Notes: generated by a model from the sequence alone, not told the origin. Counted from the first letter of the stretch, positions 11,045 to 21,849 are shown. The stretch: 64,000 bases of DNA from an uncultured Alphaproteobacteria bacterium (GCA_902589475.1 CACITD010000004.1:1-64000), one strand, 5' to 3'. Numbers and translations are program-made.

Positions 11045-11245
11045 GCTACGCCCCTTCCCAGTTTAAAAAAATATTATTTGGTTTATGACAGCAGTACACT
11101 GTTTCCTAAACAAGTAAAAACAGTTTAAATCCCTGCATCATCCCAGTCAATCAAAGTTAAGAGAAAATGGCGTGATTCTAGGCTAAAAATTAAAAAAAAA
11201 AGAAAAAGAGTTGCGAACTACCGTTTTAGTGGTCTATGCATTTTT

Positions 11246-13645
11246 TTAGTGCTTTACTATCTCGCCTCGCGCTTCTCGTTCGTTTTTCGCCAGAGCCTGA
11301 TCTTGCTTCTCCTCTTCGATTTCGACTGGCAGAGGTTCGGAAGTTAAAGCATTTGAGATTACTTCGTCCACCATGCTTACGGGTATGATCTTTAACCCGC
11401 TTTTCACATTTTCAGGTATCTCAGCTAAGTCTTTCTCGTTATCCTTGGGAATCAAAACTGTTTTGATTCCAGCGCGAAGTGCCGCCAAAAGCTTTTCCTT
11501 CAGACCACCGATCGGTAAGACGCGGCCCCTGAGTGTTATTTCACCGGTCATAGCAACACTCTTCTTTACCGGTATCTCCGTTAGCACAGAAACAATGGAA
11601 GTAACCATCGCAACTCCTGCACTAGGACCATCTTTGGGAGTTGCCCCTTCTGGCACGTGAACATGAATGTCCTTGTTTTCAAGAGTCTTTGGCACGATAC
11701 CAAATGACGGCGCTCGTGATTTAACAAAACTTTCAGCGGCCTGGACCGACTCACGCATAACATCGCCTAACTTACCTGTAGACGTCACCTTGCCTTTGCC
11801 AGGGACGGTTACCGACTCGATAGAGAGGATCTCTCCTCCTACTTCGGTCCATGCTAGCCCTGTTGTCACTCCGATTAGGTCGCTTTCCTCAACCTCTCCA
11901 AACCTATATTTTCTAACACCAGCGTAATCCTCTAAATTTTGGTCCGTTACAACTACCTTGGCCACACCCTCGGTAAGAATTTCTTTCACAGCCTTTCTTG
12001 CAAGATTAGCTATCTCGCGTTCTAAGTTTCTTACCCCTGCCTCCCTCGTATAATAACGAATGAGGTCTCGTAATCCGGACTCCGCAACTTCCCATTCTCC
12101 ATTTTTAAGACCATGCTGTTCTTGCTGTTTTTTGATGAGATGTTTATTTGCGATTTCAACCTTCTCGTCTTCGGTGTATCCAGACAACCTGATTATTTCC
12201 ATCCGGTCTAATAATGGTTGCGGCATCCTCAATGTGTTCGCCGTAGTAACGAACATGACATCCGATAGATCGTAGTCCACCTCTAAATAGTGATCCTGAA
12301 ATGTGTTATTTTGCTCTGGATCTAGAACCTCCAACAGGGCGGATGACGGGTCTCCCCGATAGTCATTTCCTAGTTTATCTATTTCATCTAAGAGGAATAA
12401 GGGGTTAGACGTCTTCGCTTTCTTCATACTGTGGATAATTTTGCCAGGCAGAGATCCTATGTAGGTACGCCTATGCCCTCTAATTTCGGCCTCATCTCTA
12501 ACACCCCCGAGAGACATCCTAACGAAGTTTCGACCTGTCGAATCTGCTATTGACTTGCCTAGGGAAGTTTTACCTACTCCCGGCGGGCCCACCAAACATA
12601 GGATGGGACCCTTTACCTTTCCGGTCCTCTGTTGTACTGCAAGGTACTCTACTATTCTCTCTTTGACTTTCTCTAAACCATGGTGGTCTCTATCCAAAAC
12701 TTGCTGAGCTAGGGACAAGTCTTTCTTTACTTTTGATTTCTTTTTCCAAGGAATACCGAGCAACCAGTCCAAGTAATTCCTTACAACTGTCGCTTCCGCC
12801 GACATCTGGCTCATATTTTTTAGCTTTTTCAGCTCTGCCGTCGCCTTTTCGCGAGCCTCTTTTGTGAGGCGTACTTTTTTTATTCGTTCCGCAATATCAG
12901 TGAGTTCATCACTTCCTTCTTCACCTTCTCCCAACTCTTTTTGGATCGCCTTCATTTGCTCATTTAAATAGTACTCTCTCTGTGTTTTCTCCATCTGTCT
13001 CTTTACGCGGTTTCGAATCCTTTTCTCCACCTGAAGAACCCCTATTTCCCCTTCCATATGAGCGTAAACTTTTTCCAGTCTTTCAAGTATGATATGTAGC
13101 TCTAAAAGCTCCTGTTTTTCAGATATCTTTACCGCCAAATGAGAGGAAATAGTGTCGGCTAGCTTAGCCGTGTCCTCTATCTGTTTTACAGAGGTCAGCA
13201 CTTCCGGGGGAATTTTTTTATTCAGCTTTATATATTGTTCGAACTGCTTCACTACAGCTCTACCGAGTGCCGTTTGCTCCTGATGGTCACCGTCAGCTTC
13301 TTCAATTTTTTCTGCATATGCCTCAAAGAACGTCTCGTTGTCTGTGAAGTTGGAAATTCTTGCCCTGAAAGCGCCTTCCACTAGGACCTTCACAGTTCCA
13401 TCAGGCAACTTGAGAAGCTGTAGCACAGTTCCAACAGTGCCTATCTGATAGACGTCGTCCTTCCCTGGGTCATCGTTCGCAGCATCCTTCTGTGCTGTCA
13501 AAAGAATCTGTTTGTCGTCATTCATGACATCTTCTAGTGCTTTGATTGACTTTTCCCGCCCAACAAACAGAGGAACTATCATATGTGGAAAAACCACTAT
13601 ATCTCTCAAAGGAAGTACGGGGTATTTCGTCTCTGTAGTTGTCAT
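11246..13645 (-). CDS. lon: ATP-dependent protease Lon
   Basis: Lon is a hexameric AAA+ serine protease that degrades misfolded and regulatory proteins in the cytoplasm. The N-terminal substrate-binding domain starts YPVLPLRDIVVFPHMIVPLF. Walker A is GPPGVGKT (353-360) and Walker B is LFLLDEIDK (416-424). The Ser-Lys catalytic dyad is Ser675 in PKDGPSAGVAM and Lys716 in PIGGLKEKLL. Its length of 799 residues is typical. It sits between clpX and hupB, all on the minus strand, as in many Alphaproteobacteria. Confidence 0.98.
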   Translation of the reverse strand: MTTTETKYPVLPLRDIVVFPHMIVPLFVGREKSIKALEDVMNDDKQILLTAQKDAANDDPGKDDVYQIGTVGTVLQLLKLPDGTVKVLVEGAFRARISNFTDNETFFEAYAEKIEEADGDHQEQTALGRAVVKQFEQYIKLNKKIPPEVLTSVKQIEDTAKLADTISSHLAVKISEKQELLELHIILERLEKVYAHMEGEIGVLQVEKRIRNRVKRQMEKTQREYYLNEQMKAIQKELGEGEEGSDELTDIAERIKKVRLTKEAREKATAELKKLKNMSQMSAEATVVRNYLDWLLGIPWKKKSKVKKDLSLAQQVLDRDHHGLEKVKERIVEYLAVQQRTGKVKGPILCLVGPPGVGKTSLGKSIADSTGRNFVRMSLGGVRDEAEIRGHRRTYIGSLPGKIIHSMKKAKTSNPLFLLDEIDKLGNDYRGDPSSALLEVLDPEQNNTFQDHYLEVDYDLSDVMFVTTANTLRMPQPLLDRMEIIRLSGYTEDEKVEIANKHLIKKQQEQHGLKNGEWEVAESGLRDLIRYYTREAGVRNLEREIANLARKAVKEILTEGVAKVVVTDQNLEDYAGVRKYRFGEVEESDLIGVTTGLAWTEVGGEILSIESVTVPGKGKVTSTGKLGDVMRESVQAAESFVKSRAPSFGIVPKTLENKDIHVHVPEGATPKDGPSAGVAMVTSIVSVLTEIPVKKSVAMTGEITLRGRVLPIGGLKEKLLAALRAGIKTVLIPKDNEKDLAEIPENVKSGLKIIPVSMVDEVISNALTSEPLPVEIEEEKQDQALAKNEREARGEIVKH

Positions 13646-13774
13646 AATCTTTGCACCTCACTGCTACATGCCATGGATATCATAAAGAAGTCGAACCATG
13701 TTCTCGTTAATAGTTGGCGTCGAACTTCTAAAAAATCAAGACGCTGAGTGCAAAATCTTTTAAGCCATAAGATG

Positions 13775-15055
13775 TTAGGCGCTAGTTTCTATGTCTTCTC
13801 TACGTTCTGAATGGACAGAGATGGGTTTACTGCCATTTTCAACAACGTCTGAGTTGATGATTATTTCTTCTACATCGTTCATTTCCGGCAGCTCAAACAT
13901 GGAATCGAGGAGAATTGTTTCCAATATTGATCTCAACCCCCTAGCTCCTGTTTTTCTCTCAATCGCTTTAATCGCGATACTTCTCAGAGCCTCCTCCCTA
14001 AACTCCAACTTTACTTTTTCCATCTCGAAAAGTCTCTGATACTGTTTGGTGAGGGCGTTTTTAGGTTTGCTCAAAATGTCTATCAAAGCCTCTTCATCTA
14101 AGTCTTCAAGTGTTGCGAGCACCGGTAGCCTCCCCACAAACTCTGGGATCAAACCAAATTTCAATAAGTCTTCAGGTTCAACCTCTCTCAAAACGTCGCC
14201 CGTTCGACGGTCGTCGGGAGAACTAACTTCGGCATTAAAGCCAATTGACGAACCTTTACTTCTATTGGAAATTATCTGATCCAATCCGGAGAATGCACCC
14301 CCACAAATGAACAAGATGTTCGTTGTATCCACCTGCAAAAACTCTTGCTGTGGATGCTTTCTACCACCCTGAGGCGGAACACTCGCTATCGTTCCCTCCA
14401 TAATTTTCAGAAGCGCCTGTTGCACACCCTCACCAGATACATCTCGTGTAATTGATGGGTTATCTGCTTTTCTGCTTATTTTGTCTACCTCATCTATGTA
14501 AACGATCCCACGCTGAGCTCTCTCAACATTATAATCAGCAGCTTGCAAGAGCTTAAGAATGATGTTTTCCACATCCTCTCCAACATACCCCGCTTCAGTT
14601 AGTGTTGTCGCGTCAGCCATGGTGAAAGGTACGTCTATGATCCTTGCGAGCGTCTGTGCTAACAGCGTTTTACCACAACCGGTTGGACCAATTAACAAGA
14701 TGTTCGACTTCGCAAGTTCAACTTCACCATTTTTCTGGTCGTGTGAGAGGCGCTTGTAGTGATTATGGACTGCAACAGAAAGAATTCTCTTTGCTTGAGA
14801 TTGGCCTATTACATAATCGTTCAAAACGTCACAGATAGCCTGAGGCGTAGGAACCCCGTCTCCATCTTTCACAAAAGTCGACTTATTCTCCTCGCGGATA
14901 ATATCCATGCACAGCTCTACACATTCATCGCAAATAAATACTGTGGGTCCAGCTATCAATTTACGCACCTCGTGCTGACTTTTACCGCAAAAAGAGCAAT
15001 ACAGCGTATTTTTGGCATCTGCCCCGTTGGATCCGCCACCTGTTGCCTTGGTCAT
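13775..15055 (-). CDS. clpX: ClpX, ATPase subunit of the ClpXP protease
   Basis: ClpX unfolds substrates and feeds them to ClpP. The N-terminal zinc domain has Cys20, 23, 42 and 45 (LYCSFCGK and ICDECVELC). Walker A is GPTGCGKT (123-130), the pore loop GYVGEDV follows, and Walker B is [10 protein letters not shown]. The segment [12 protein letters not shown] belongs to the sensor region. At 426 residues it is full length. It lies 124 bases downstream of clpP and upstream of lon. Confidence 0.98.
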   Translation of the reverse strand: MTKATGGGSNGADAKNTLYCSFCGKSQHEVRKLIAGPTVFICDECVELCMDIIREENKSTFVKDGDGVPTPQAICDVLNDYVIGQSQAKRILSVAVHNHYKRLSHDQKNGEVELAKSNILLIGPTGCGKTLLAQTLARIIDVPFTMADATTLTEAGYVGEDVENIILKLLQAADYNVERAQRGIVYIDEVDKISRKADNPSITRDVSGEGVQQALLKIMEGTIASVPPQGGRKHPQQEFLQVDTTNILFICGGAFSGLDQIISNRSKGSSIGFNAEVSSPDDRRTGDVLREVEPEDLLKFGLIPEFVGRLPVLATLEDLDEEALIDILSKPKNALTKQYQRLFEMEKVKLEFREEALRSIAIKAIERKTGARGLRSILETILLDSMFELPEMNDVEEIIINSDVVENGSKPISVHSERREDIETSA

Positions 15056-15179
15056 TTCATTCCGTCCAAAATAATCGTCTTTAACTAATTATGTCCCAGC
15101 CACCGACGTTTAACAATAATTAAATCTTTATGGCAAATTTTCGCCAGAATCACCAAATCTGTATTTAAAAAAGTCGCCG

Positions 15180-15779
15180 CTACTCTTGATCTGCCGGTCT
15201 CTTTTCAACAACTTCGTCGATCAAGCCAAATGACAACGCCTCCTCAGGGGTCATAAAGTTATCTCGCTCCATCGCTTTTTCTATTTTGTCTAATTTTTGC
15301 CCAGTATGCTTAACATATATCTCGTTCAGCCGTGAGCGCGTCGACAAAATCTCTTTTGCATGTATTTCAATGTCTGTGGCTTGGCCTTGAAAACCACCTG
15401 AAGGCTGGTGGATCATTATTTTTGAGTTTGGCAAACTGTAACGCTTCCCCTTCGCCCCAGCAGTAAGTAACAAAGAACCCATTGAGGCCGCTTGCCCAAT
15501 ACATACGGTCGAAATCTCGGGTCGAATATACTCCATCGTATCATACATAGCCAGCCCAGAAGTGACTATACCTCCCGGCGAATTTATATACATTGAAATA
15601 TCTTTTGTCGGATTATCAGCTTCAAGAAATAGCAACTGAGCACAAACAACACTTGCAACAGCATCATCTATCGGACCGACAACAAAAATGATCCGCTCTT
15701 TAAGTAGACGCGAATATATATCGAAAGCTCTTTCACCTCTGCTGGTTTGCTCTACCACCATGGGTATCAAGCTACTCAT
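15180..15779 (-). CDS. clpP: ClpP, proteolytic subunit
   Basis: This is the tetradecameric serine protease chamber used with ClpX. The catalytic triad is visible as Ser99 ([11 protein letters not shown]), His124 ([10 protein letters not shown]) and Asp173 ([11 protein letters not shown]). The 199 residues have a short N-terminal propeptide-like segment before [15 protein letters not shown]. It lies between tig and clpX in the conserved tig-clpP-clpX-lon order. Confidence 0.98.
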   Translation of the reverse strand: MSSLIPMVVEQTSRGERAFDIYSRLLKERIIFVVGPIDDAVASVVCAQLLFLEADNPTKDISMYINSPGGIVTSGLAMYDTMEYIRPEISTVCIGQAASMGSLLLTAGAKGKRYSLPNSKIMIHQPSGGFQGQATDIEIHAKEILSTRSRLNEIYVKHTGQKLDKIEKAMERDNFMTPEEALSFGLIDEVVEKRPADQE

Positions 15780-15853
15780 TTAAATCTCCTTTAGAATTAT
15801 ATTGCGCTGGCCTTAAAAACATCAAAAATCGCAAGATTTTGAATGTTTTTCGC

Positions 15854-17353
15854 TTATTTCTTTTTAACTATTTTTTTGCCTTTTTTTGGGCTTGGTTTAG
15901 CTGATGTTTTTTTTGCAGAAGCCTTTTGGGCCGATGCCTTTTTTGACTTAGATTTTTTTGGCTTTTCGGGCGTTTCGCTGGACGGTTCTGCTAAGAGCGC
16001 CTCACGAGTTACCTTTTTTTCGGAAACTTCAGCCATTTCTGTTATAAAATCTACAATTTTATCTTCATATAAAGGCGCACGAATGCTCGCCATGGCCTGA
16101 GGATTTTTTTGATACAACTCCATGATTTGTTTTTCTTGCCCAGGATAACGGGACACCTCTTGAAAAAGAGCTCGCTGCACCTCTTCATCAGAAACTTCTA
16201 TGTTGTTCAGCCTGCCCACCTCTTGCAGAACCAGAGCAAGCCGGACTCTCCGCTCAGCAATCTGTCTGTACTCCGTTTTATCATCATCCGAAAGCCCTTC
16301 ATCAACTGGAGCTAGACTAGATTCCTTCGACGCATCGCCCTCACCATCATCATTTTTTTCATTTAGGTCTGCTGGTGTTGGATTGTCCTGATTAGCATTG
16401 ACAGCCCGGCAGATTGATTCGTACTCTTGGTCGGACATACTCTGTGGAACATCAAACGGCTCCACTTCCTCCAGCTTGTCCAACAGCTCTCTTTTGAGCC
16501 TCGCTTTTGTAGCCTGCCCCAACTCTTGTTCAATTTGAGTTTTGAGGGCATCCCGCAGAGCCGAAAGTTCATCCATACCAAATAATTTAGCGAAATCGTC
16601 GTCGATTTTTATATCAGTTGCCTGGCGTATTTCTTTGATTTCGGTTTCAAAAACAGCATCTTTCCCAGACAAATTTGCCTGCCCGTAGTTATCGGGGAAC
16701 GTTACCTTAACTTCTAATTTTGAACCGGCCTTTTTACCAACCAACTGCTCTTCAAAACCCGGGATGAATTGACTGGAACCTAACTCAAGGTGGTGGTTCT
16801 CAGCACTTCCACCGTCAAATTTTTCTCCATCTACTGAGCCAACGAAGTCAATTACGACGATATCGCCATTTTTCGACGCTCGCTTTGTTTTTATTGGCTC
16901 TGAACCCTTATGCTGCTCAGCCAACTTCGACAACGCCTCATCTATGTCGTTCTCATTGGCCTCCGCGACAAGCTTTTCTAGTCTGATATCCGAGAAATCC
17001 AGCGGTTTGATCTCCGGCATTAATTCTACGGAGAGATTAAACTCTAAATCCTTACCCTCATCGAAAGAAACCACCTCTATATTCGGCTGGGCAGCAGGAC
17101 GCAACCCACGCTCATCAAGGGTCTTTTGTGACGTTTCGTTTACCGATTTTTCTAAAACCTCACCCAAAAGAGACTGGCCGAATCTCTTTTTCACCAGCGC
17201 CGGGGGCACTTTGCCTGGTCTAAAGCCGGGAAGCTGCAGGGTTGGAGCGATCTCCTTCAGACGCTCATCAACCTTATTATCTATTTCGGAGGCAGAGATA
17301 GTAACCTTAAACTCTCTCTTTAAACCCTCCGTAATCGTTTCTGTAACTTCCAT
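15854..17353 (-). CDS. tig: Trigger factor, ribosome-associated chaperone/PPIase, with added tail
   Basis: Trigger factor meets nascent chains at the ribosome exit. The ribosome-binding signature GFRPGKVP lies at 43-50, the FKBP-like domain at about 161-245 (NGDIVVIDFVGSVDGEKF), and the helical C-terminal arms follow. At 499 residues it is longer than the common 430-460. Two parts explain this: an acidic, low-complexity insertion at about 318-358 in the arm region, and a Lys/Ser/Ala-rich tail at about 457-499 ending KKGKKIVKKK. Both are unlike the rest of the protein. The gene heads the clp-lon block. Confidence 0.95.
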   Translation of the reverse strand: MEVTETITEGLKREFKVTISASEIDNKVDERLKEIAPTLQLPGFRPGKVPPALVKKRFGQSLLGEVLEKSVNETSQKTLDERGLRPAAQPNIEVVSFDEGKDLEFNLSVELMPEIKPLDFSDIRLEKLVAEANENDIDEALSKLAEQHKGSEPIKTKRASKNGDIVVIDFVGSVDGEKFDGGSAENHHLELGSSQFIPGFEEQLVGKKAGSKLEVKVTFPDNYGQANLSGKDAVFETEIKEIRQATDIKIDDDFAKLFGMDELSALRDALKTQIEQELGQATKARLKRELLDKLEEVEPFDVPQSMSDQEYESICRAVNANQDNPTPADLNEKNDDGEGDASKESSLAPVDEGLSDDDKTEYRQIAERRVRLALVLQEVGRLNNIEVSDEEVQRALFQEVSRYPGQEKQIMELYQKNPQAMASIRAPLYEDKIVDFITEMAEVSEKKVTREALLAEPSSETPEKPKKSKSKKASAQKASAKKTSAKPSPKKGKKIVKKK

Positions 17354-17474
17354 AAACTTGTCCGATCTAATTCATTTACCAGCAGGCTAAAAAAACCATA
17401 GCGTCAGATTACGATTTCAAACTTACACCGATCGCCTCATCTATCTTAATAATATTGGCCCGAATTTTACCGTT

Positions 17475-17559
<85 letters not shown>

Positions 17560-17664
17560 TCAAAACGATTTAACTCATAGAGCCGATCGCTGTATTTAAC
17601 ATTTATCAGCATGGCTACCGGATGCGAGCTTATACGTCAATAATACTTATTAAAAAAACATGGT

Positions 17665-19098
17665 TTATTTCTTTAAAATATTTTTAATAATGCTGGAAGC
17701 AGCCACTTTTTTTTCCACCTCATACGCTGAACTATTAATTTGTATTTCCTTTAAATTGTACTCGTAATTAACCATCAAGCCAAAAGATTGCGCCTTACCC
17801 TTTGTTGACGTATCCGCCGCCCAATTCAATCTGTAAACCGCGGCTCCATTTGATAAATGAAAGTGCGCGACCGGATCAATAGCCCTCCCTCTGTCATTCC
17901 TGATGTTACAAATATATTCCGCAGCTAACCGTGTAAGGGGAGCTTCTAGCTCTTTAAACAACTGCTTTTGTTGCCCTTTTTCTATTTGATTCAGTTTTGG
18001 CAGCAAATCCTTCAAAATATCGGCATCAGTGAAATAGGTTGTATATTTAGTTAGATTTTTTTTCTCAGTCTGCTTGAGTAGGTTATCCTGCCTTGATTCA
18101 ACTTGCTCATTCAACCAATTAGTAAATCCGGGAATCGGTGAGAGTGTTGCAAAAGTTCTTAAATTAGGCGTTTCAATACTCAATTTTTCCACGACAGTCT
18201 TTATAAGAAAATTACCAAAACTTATCCCGTCAAGTCCTCTCTGGGCATTTGATATTGAATAGAAAACCGCTGTATCAGCTTTTATCGAATTATCGTTTGA
18301 CTTAGATTCATCTAGCAGATCATCAATATTATTTGAAATTCCCTCAACTAAGGCAACCTGGACAAAAATTAGAGGTTCATGTGGCATATTTGGATGGAAG
18401 AAACCAAAACATCTCCGATCTGGACCGAGACGATTTTTTAAATCATTCCATGAACGTATTGCATGGACAGATTCATAGGCGATCAGCTTTTCCAGTAAAC
18501 TCGCAGGGGATCCCCAATCAATCTGAACTAACTCTAATAAACCAATGTCAAACCAAGCCGACAGCATAGAGCGTAAGTCGTTTGAAAGAATTTTTATTTC
18601 TGGATAGGTTTTTACTAAAGATAACATTTCCGTCCTCATATCGACTAAAAACTTAACCCCATCTGGTAGAGTAGTAAAACGCCCTAAAAGAACGCGCCAG
18701 GTCGGCTGAAGCGCTATTTTCAATTCTTCTTCTGCTCTCAATCGTAAAGTTTTATCGTCGGAGGAATTTTTAACGAACTCAATTTTTTCATCAACTAACT
18801 GTCGATCCACACCAAAATCAGCTGCAAGTGCTTTAAGGAATTTACTCCGCCCATCTTCGTTAAGCTCAAGATAAGTTTTACCTATAGCTGCGGCTTTTGC
18901 CCGCAATGAGGCCTCATCACTCTTTCCTTTGATACAATCAGCCACCTCGGCCATCACTTTTATGAGATCATCTTGAGGAAGGTCGGGCCTTGGTTTGCCT
19001 GATATGTAATGTGCCGTTGAACTAGAAAGCTCGTCCCAAGCTTTCCATAAATTAGCTATCGTTTTATCTATTAAGTTTGTTTTGTTTAAGTTGGCCAT
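17665..19098 (-). CDS. Malonyl-CoA decarboxylase
   Basis: The enzyme converts malonyl-CoA to acetyl-CoA and CO2. The family is recognised from the helical N-terminal half followed by HPNMPHEPLIFVQVALVEG, then SISNAQRGLDGISFGNFLIK, TLSPIPGFTNWL and HFHLSNGAAVYRLNWAADTS. The Ser in LSPIPGF and the His in HFHLSNG correspond to the catalytic pair described for the human enzyme. Length is 477 residues. No malonyl-CoA synthetase or malonate carrier gene lies next to it; it stands alone between tRNA-Leu and tRNA-His. It may serve malonate or odd-chain metabolism, or limit malonyl-CoA; the sequence does not decide. Confidence 0.92.
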   Translation of the reverse strand: MANLNKTNLIDKTIANLWKAWDELSSSTAHYISGKPRPDLPQDDLIKVMAEVADCIKGKSDEASLRAKAAAIGKTYLELNEDGRSKFLKALAADFGVDRQLVDEKIEFVKNSSDDKTLRLRAEEELKIALQPTWRVLLGRFTTLPDGVKFLVDMRTEMLSLVKTYPEIKILSNDLRSMLSAWFDIGLLELVQIDWGSPASLLEKLIAYESVHAIRSWNDLKNRLGPDRRCFGFFHPNMPHEPLIFVQVALVEGISNNIDDLLDESKSNDNSIKADTAVFYSISNAQRGLDGISFGNFLIKTVVEKLSIETPNLRTFATLSPIPGFTNWLNEQVESRQDNLLKQTEKKNLTKYTTYFTDADILKDLLPKLNQIEKGQQKQLFKELEAPLTRLAAEYICNIRNDRGRAIDPVAHFHLSNGAAVYRLNWAADTSTKGKAQSFGLMVNYEYNLKEIQINSSAYEVEKKVAASSIIKNILKK

Positions 19099-19223
19099 TA
19101 GGTTTAACCAATCGAATTGACATCCTATTAAAAGCTAAAACTCATCTAGCCTTTTGCTCCAGTTTTTTTCAAAACCAACCAGGACAAAACTAGCACAGCA
19201 TCAACTTCTGGACAGTATTGAAG

Positions 19224-19301
19224 TGGGGCGAGTGATGGGACTTGAACCCACGGCTTCCAGAATCACAATCTGGCGCTCTAACCAGCTGAGCTACACCCGC
19301 C
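19224..19301 (-). tRNA. tRNA-His (GTG)
   Basis: A cloverleaf with encoded CCA and the extra 5' G (position -1, base 19301) opposite discriminator C that marks tRNA-His. The acceptor GCGGGTG pairs with CACTCGC including one G-T pair. The anticodon stem CCAGA/TCTGG encloses TTGTGAT (anticodon GTG). Confidence 0.97.
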
Positions 19302-19342
19302 ACAAACTTCCAATGATTTAGTAATCTAGGCTACTATTTCAG

Positions 19343-20503
19343 TCAACTAAAATGCCCAGATAATTTTTCAATGGCCTCATCCAATACTGAATTTTTCTTT
19401 GCGAAACATAATCTTATATATTTTTTTTCAAGTGACTTATTGTAAAATGCACTAACAGGCACCCCGGTAACCCCCACCTCTGTCGTCAGATATTCGCAAA
19501 ATTTAATATCGGTGTCAGAAAATCCCACATTCTCAACATCTACAAACAGAAAATAGGTTCCTTCACAGACTATCGGGTTGAAGCCTGAAATTTTTGACAA
19601 TCCTTCAGCTAATCGATCTCTTTTAGATCGCATATCACTATTTAAACGATCAAAATATGTACTGTCACCATTTAGGCCGTCAGCAACTGCTCGTTGCAGA
19701 TTTGGAGGGGTTGTAAATACCAAAAACTGATGTGCCTTCGAAACAGCCTTTAATAGCTCCTCGCTTCCTGTCAAATAACCTACCTTCCAACCTGTTAAAG
19801 AAAAAGTTTTACCTGCCGAACCTATTCGTATCGACCTATCACGCATGCCAGGCAATGTCATGAGTGGGATATGTTCTCGGTGATCGTACACCATGTGTTC
19901 ATAAACTTCATCGCATATTGCTATAGCATTATATTCTTTTACCAAATCAGCAATTAGCAGCAACTCTTCACTGTGATAAACTTTCGACGATGGATTCTGC
20001 GGCGTATTAATAAGCACAAGCTTCGTTTTATTTGAAAAAGCTGCACGTAAAGCCGAGCCGTTCAATTTCCAGTCAGGTGGCTCAATTGATACTCGCTTAG
20101 GGATTCCTCCAGCACGCTCAATCATCGGCAAATAACAATCGTATAGCGGCTCAATTACAACTACTTCATCACCTTGGTTTAGAAGCCCTAAGAAACAAGC
20201 TGCTAATCCCTCAGTCGCACCAGACGAGACCATTGTTTCTGTTTTCCAATCAATATCGAGACCATAAAAACGCTTGTTATGAGCAGCAACAGCCTGTCGT
20301 AATTCAGGAACCCCCAGCATTGGAGGATATTGATTAGGCAAATCAAAAAGGTATTCTGATGCTTTTTGCAGAACCGCATTAGGGCCATAATCATCCGGAA
20401 AGCCTTGCCCAAGATTTATAGACTTGTGCTCTACAGCAAGGCGCGACATCAGTTCAAAAACGGTAGTGCCGTATGAATTAAAAGTTGAATTAGTCGTATA
20501 CAT
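19343..20503 (-). CDS. PLP-dependent class I/II aminotransferase (kynurenine/methionine aminotransferase-like)
   Basis: A fold-type I aminotransferase of 386 residues. The PLP-binding Lys is Lys232 in GSAGKTFSLTGWKVGY, with NTPQNPSSK supplying the phosphate/carboxylate-side Asn and CDEVYEHMVYD the Asp-Tyr pair. The N-terminus (SINLGQGFPDD) resembles the YbdL/kynurenine aminotransferase branch, so a 2-oxo acid and an aromatic or sulfur amino acid are likely substrates; the exact substrate is not readable. It is divergent from a second aminotransferase across 188 bases. Confidence 0.9.
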   Translation of the reverse strand: MYTTNSTFNSYGTTVFELMSRLAVEHKSINLGQGFPDDYGPNAVLQKASEYLFDLPNQYPPMLGVPELRQAVAAHNKRFYGLDIDWKTETMVSSGATEGLAACFLGLLNQGDEVVVIEPLYDCYLPMIERAGGIPKRVSIEPPDWKLNGSALRAAFSNKTKLVLINTPQNPSSKVYHSEELLLIADLVKEYNAIAICDEVYEHMVYDHREHIPLMTLPGMRDRSIRIGSAGKTFSLTGWKVGYLTGSEELLKAVSKAHQFLVFTTPPNLQRAVADGLNGDSTYFDRLNSDMRSKRDRLAEGLSKISGFNPIVCEGTYFLFVDVENVGFSDTDIKFCEYLTTEVGVTGVPVSAFYNKSLEKKYIRLCFAKKNSVLDEAIEKLSGHFS

Positions 20504-20691
20504 CTAGCATCTTTCTTAAAGCTAATTTCTACGGCTGGTGAAGGCCAACCAAATAAATCTCTATAGAATTAAGTCTAGATGTAAAGATGTTTTACAATTA
20601 TATAATTTTCATTGAGAAGCATGCGCTATAACGACGAAATGGTGACTAAAAGCTTTGTAAACTAAAGCAAAACAAGCAAGGAGAATAATTT

Positions 20692-21849
20692 ATGCTAGCA
20701 GAACGGATGAACTATTTGGGAACAGAAACAGCTTTTGAAGTTCTTGCTAGGGCCAACGCATTGGAAGCAGAGGGGAGGGAAATCATCAACCTAGGTATAG
20801 GCCAGCCAGACTTTCAAACTCCAGAGCATATTGTTGAAGCGGCAATTAAAGCACTACGAGATGGGCACCACGGTTACACGCCTGCAAGCGGTATCCCTCC
20901 ACTTCGACAAGCTATTTCGGACGATCTTTACAGAAGACATGATGCCAAGATAGAGCCCGACAGAATATTAGCCGTTCCTGGAGGTAAAGTGACAATGTTC
21001 CTCGCTATGATGATTTACGGCGAACCAGGTTGCGAAATTCTCTATCCCAATCCAGGCTTCCCCATTTACGAGTCCACAATTAGATTTTCGGGTGCAAAAC
21101 CAATACCAATACCACTCCACGAACAAAATGGATTTGCTTTTTCTGCTGAAGAAGTGTTGTCAAAAATTAATGAGAGAACTCGATTAATAATCTTAAACAG
21201 TCCGGCAAATCCAACGGGTGGTGTAGTACCCCGCGGGGAATTTAACGCATTAATCGAGGGCCTTTGCGAGTGGCCAGAAGTTGCGATAATGAGCGACGAA
21301 ATATATGGACAAATGCTGTACGATAATCGAGAACATGTTAGCCTAATACGATATCCTGAGATAGCTGATAGACTTATCCTTTTAGATGGCTGGTCAAAAA
21401 CTTACGCCATGACTGGGTGGAGGTTAGGCTACAGTGTTTGGCCTGAAAAGGTTGCGCCGCATGCGGAAAAGTTGTGCGTGAATATTCACTCTTGCGTAAA
21501 TTCCTCGGCGCAATTTGCTGGCATAACCGCGTTAACGGGTGACCAATCCCCAGTAAAAGCAATGGTTTCCGCTTTCGATGAACGACGTACCGTTATCGTA
21601 AATGAATTAAATAAAATTCCCGGTTTTAGTTGCATTCAACCAGGGGGAGCCTTTTACGCTTTCCCCAACATCACCCAGACAGGCTTCCGATCAGACGAGC
21701 TACAAAAGAAAATACTTGAAGAAGCTGGAGTTGCGATAATATCCGGAACGAGTTTTGGAGAGCACGGTGAAGGCTACCTCAGGTTTTCATACGCAAATTC
21801 GACTGAGAATATTTTAAAAGCGGTAGATTTAATTAAGGGATGTCTGTAG
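20692..21849 (+). CDS. PLP-dependent class I/II aminotransferase (aspartate/aromatic aminotransferase-like)
   Basis: A fold-type I aminotransferase of 385 residues. Motifs are INLGIGQPDFQTP, NSPANPTGG, SDEIYGQMLYD and the PLP Lys236 in DGWSKTYAMTGWRLGY. The family includes aspartate aminotransferases, but substrate choice cannot be read. AAGGAG lies nine bases before the ATG. It precedes glnB with a 118-base gap and is divergent from the other aminotransferase. Confidence 0.9.
   Translation: MLAERMNYLGTETAFEVLARANALEAEGREIINLGIGQPDFQTPEHIVEAAIKALRDGHHGYTPASGIPPLRQAISDDLYRRHDAKIEPDRILAVPGGKVTMFLAMMIYGEPGCEILYPNPGFPIYESTIRFSGAKPIPIPLHEQNGFAFSAEEVLSKINERTRLIILNSPANPTGGVVPRGEFNALIEGLCEWPEVAIMSDEIYGQMLYDNREHVSLIRYPEIADRLILLDGWSKTYAMTGWRLGYSVWPEKVAPHAEKLCVNIHSCVNSSAQFAGITALTGDQSPVKAMVSAFDERRTVIVNELNKIPGFSCIQPGGAFYAFPNITQTGFRSDELQKKILEEAGVAIISGTSFGEHGEGYLRFSYANSTENILKAVDLIKGCL

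Noticed and set aside
11183..11225. Long T tract on the minus strand after lon, possible intrinsic terminator.
   Set aside because: The only stem before it (AGTT/AACT) is four base pairs, too weak to call.
15823..15841. A/T hairpin (AAAATC with GATTTT) after tig.
   Set aside because: The stem has six mostly A-T pairs and lies in an AT-rich gap; it could be chance.
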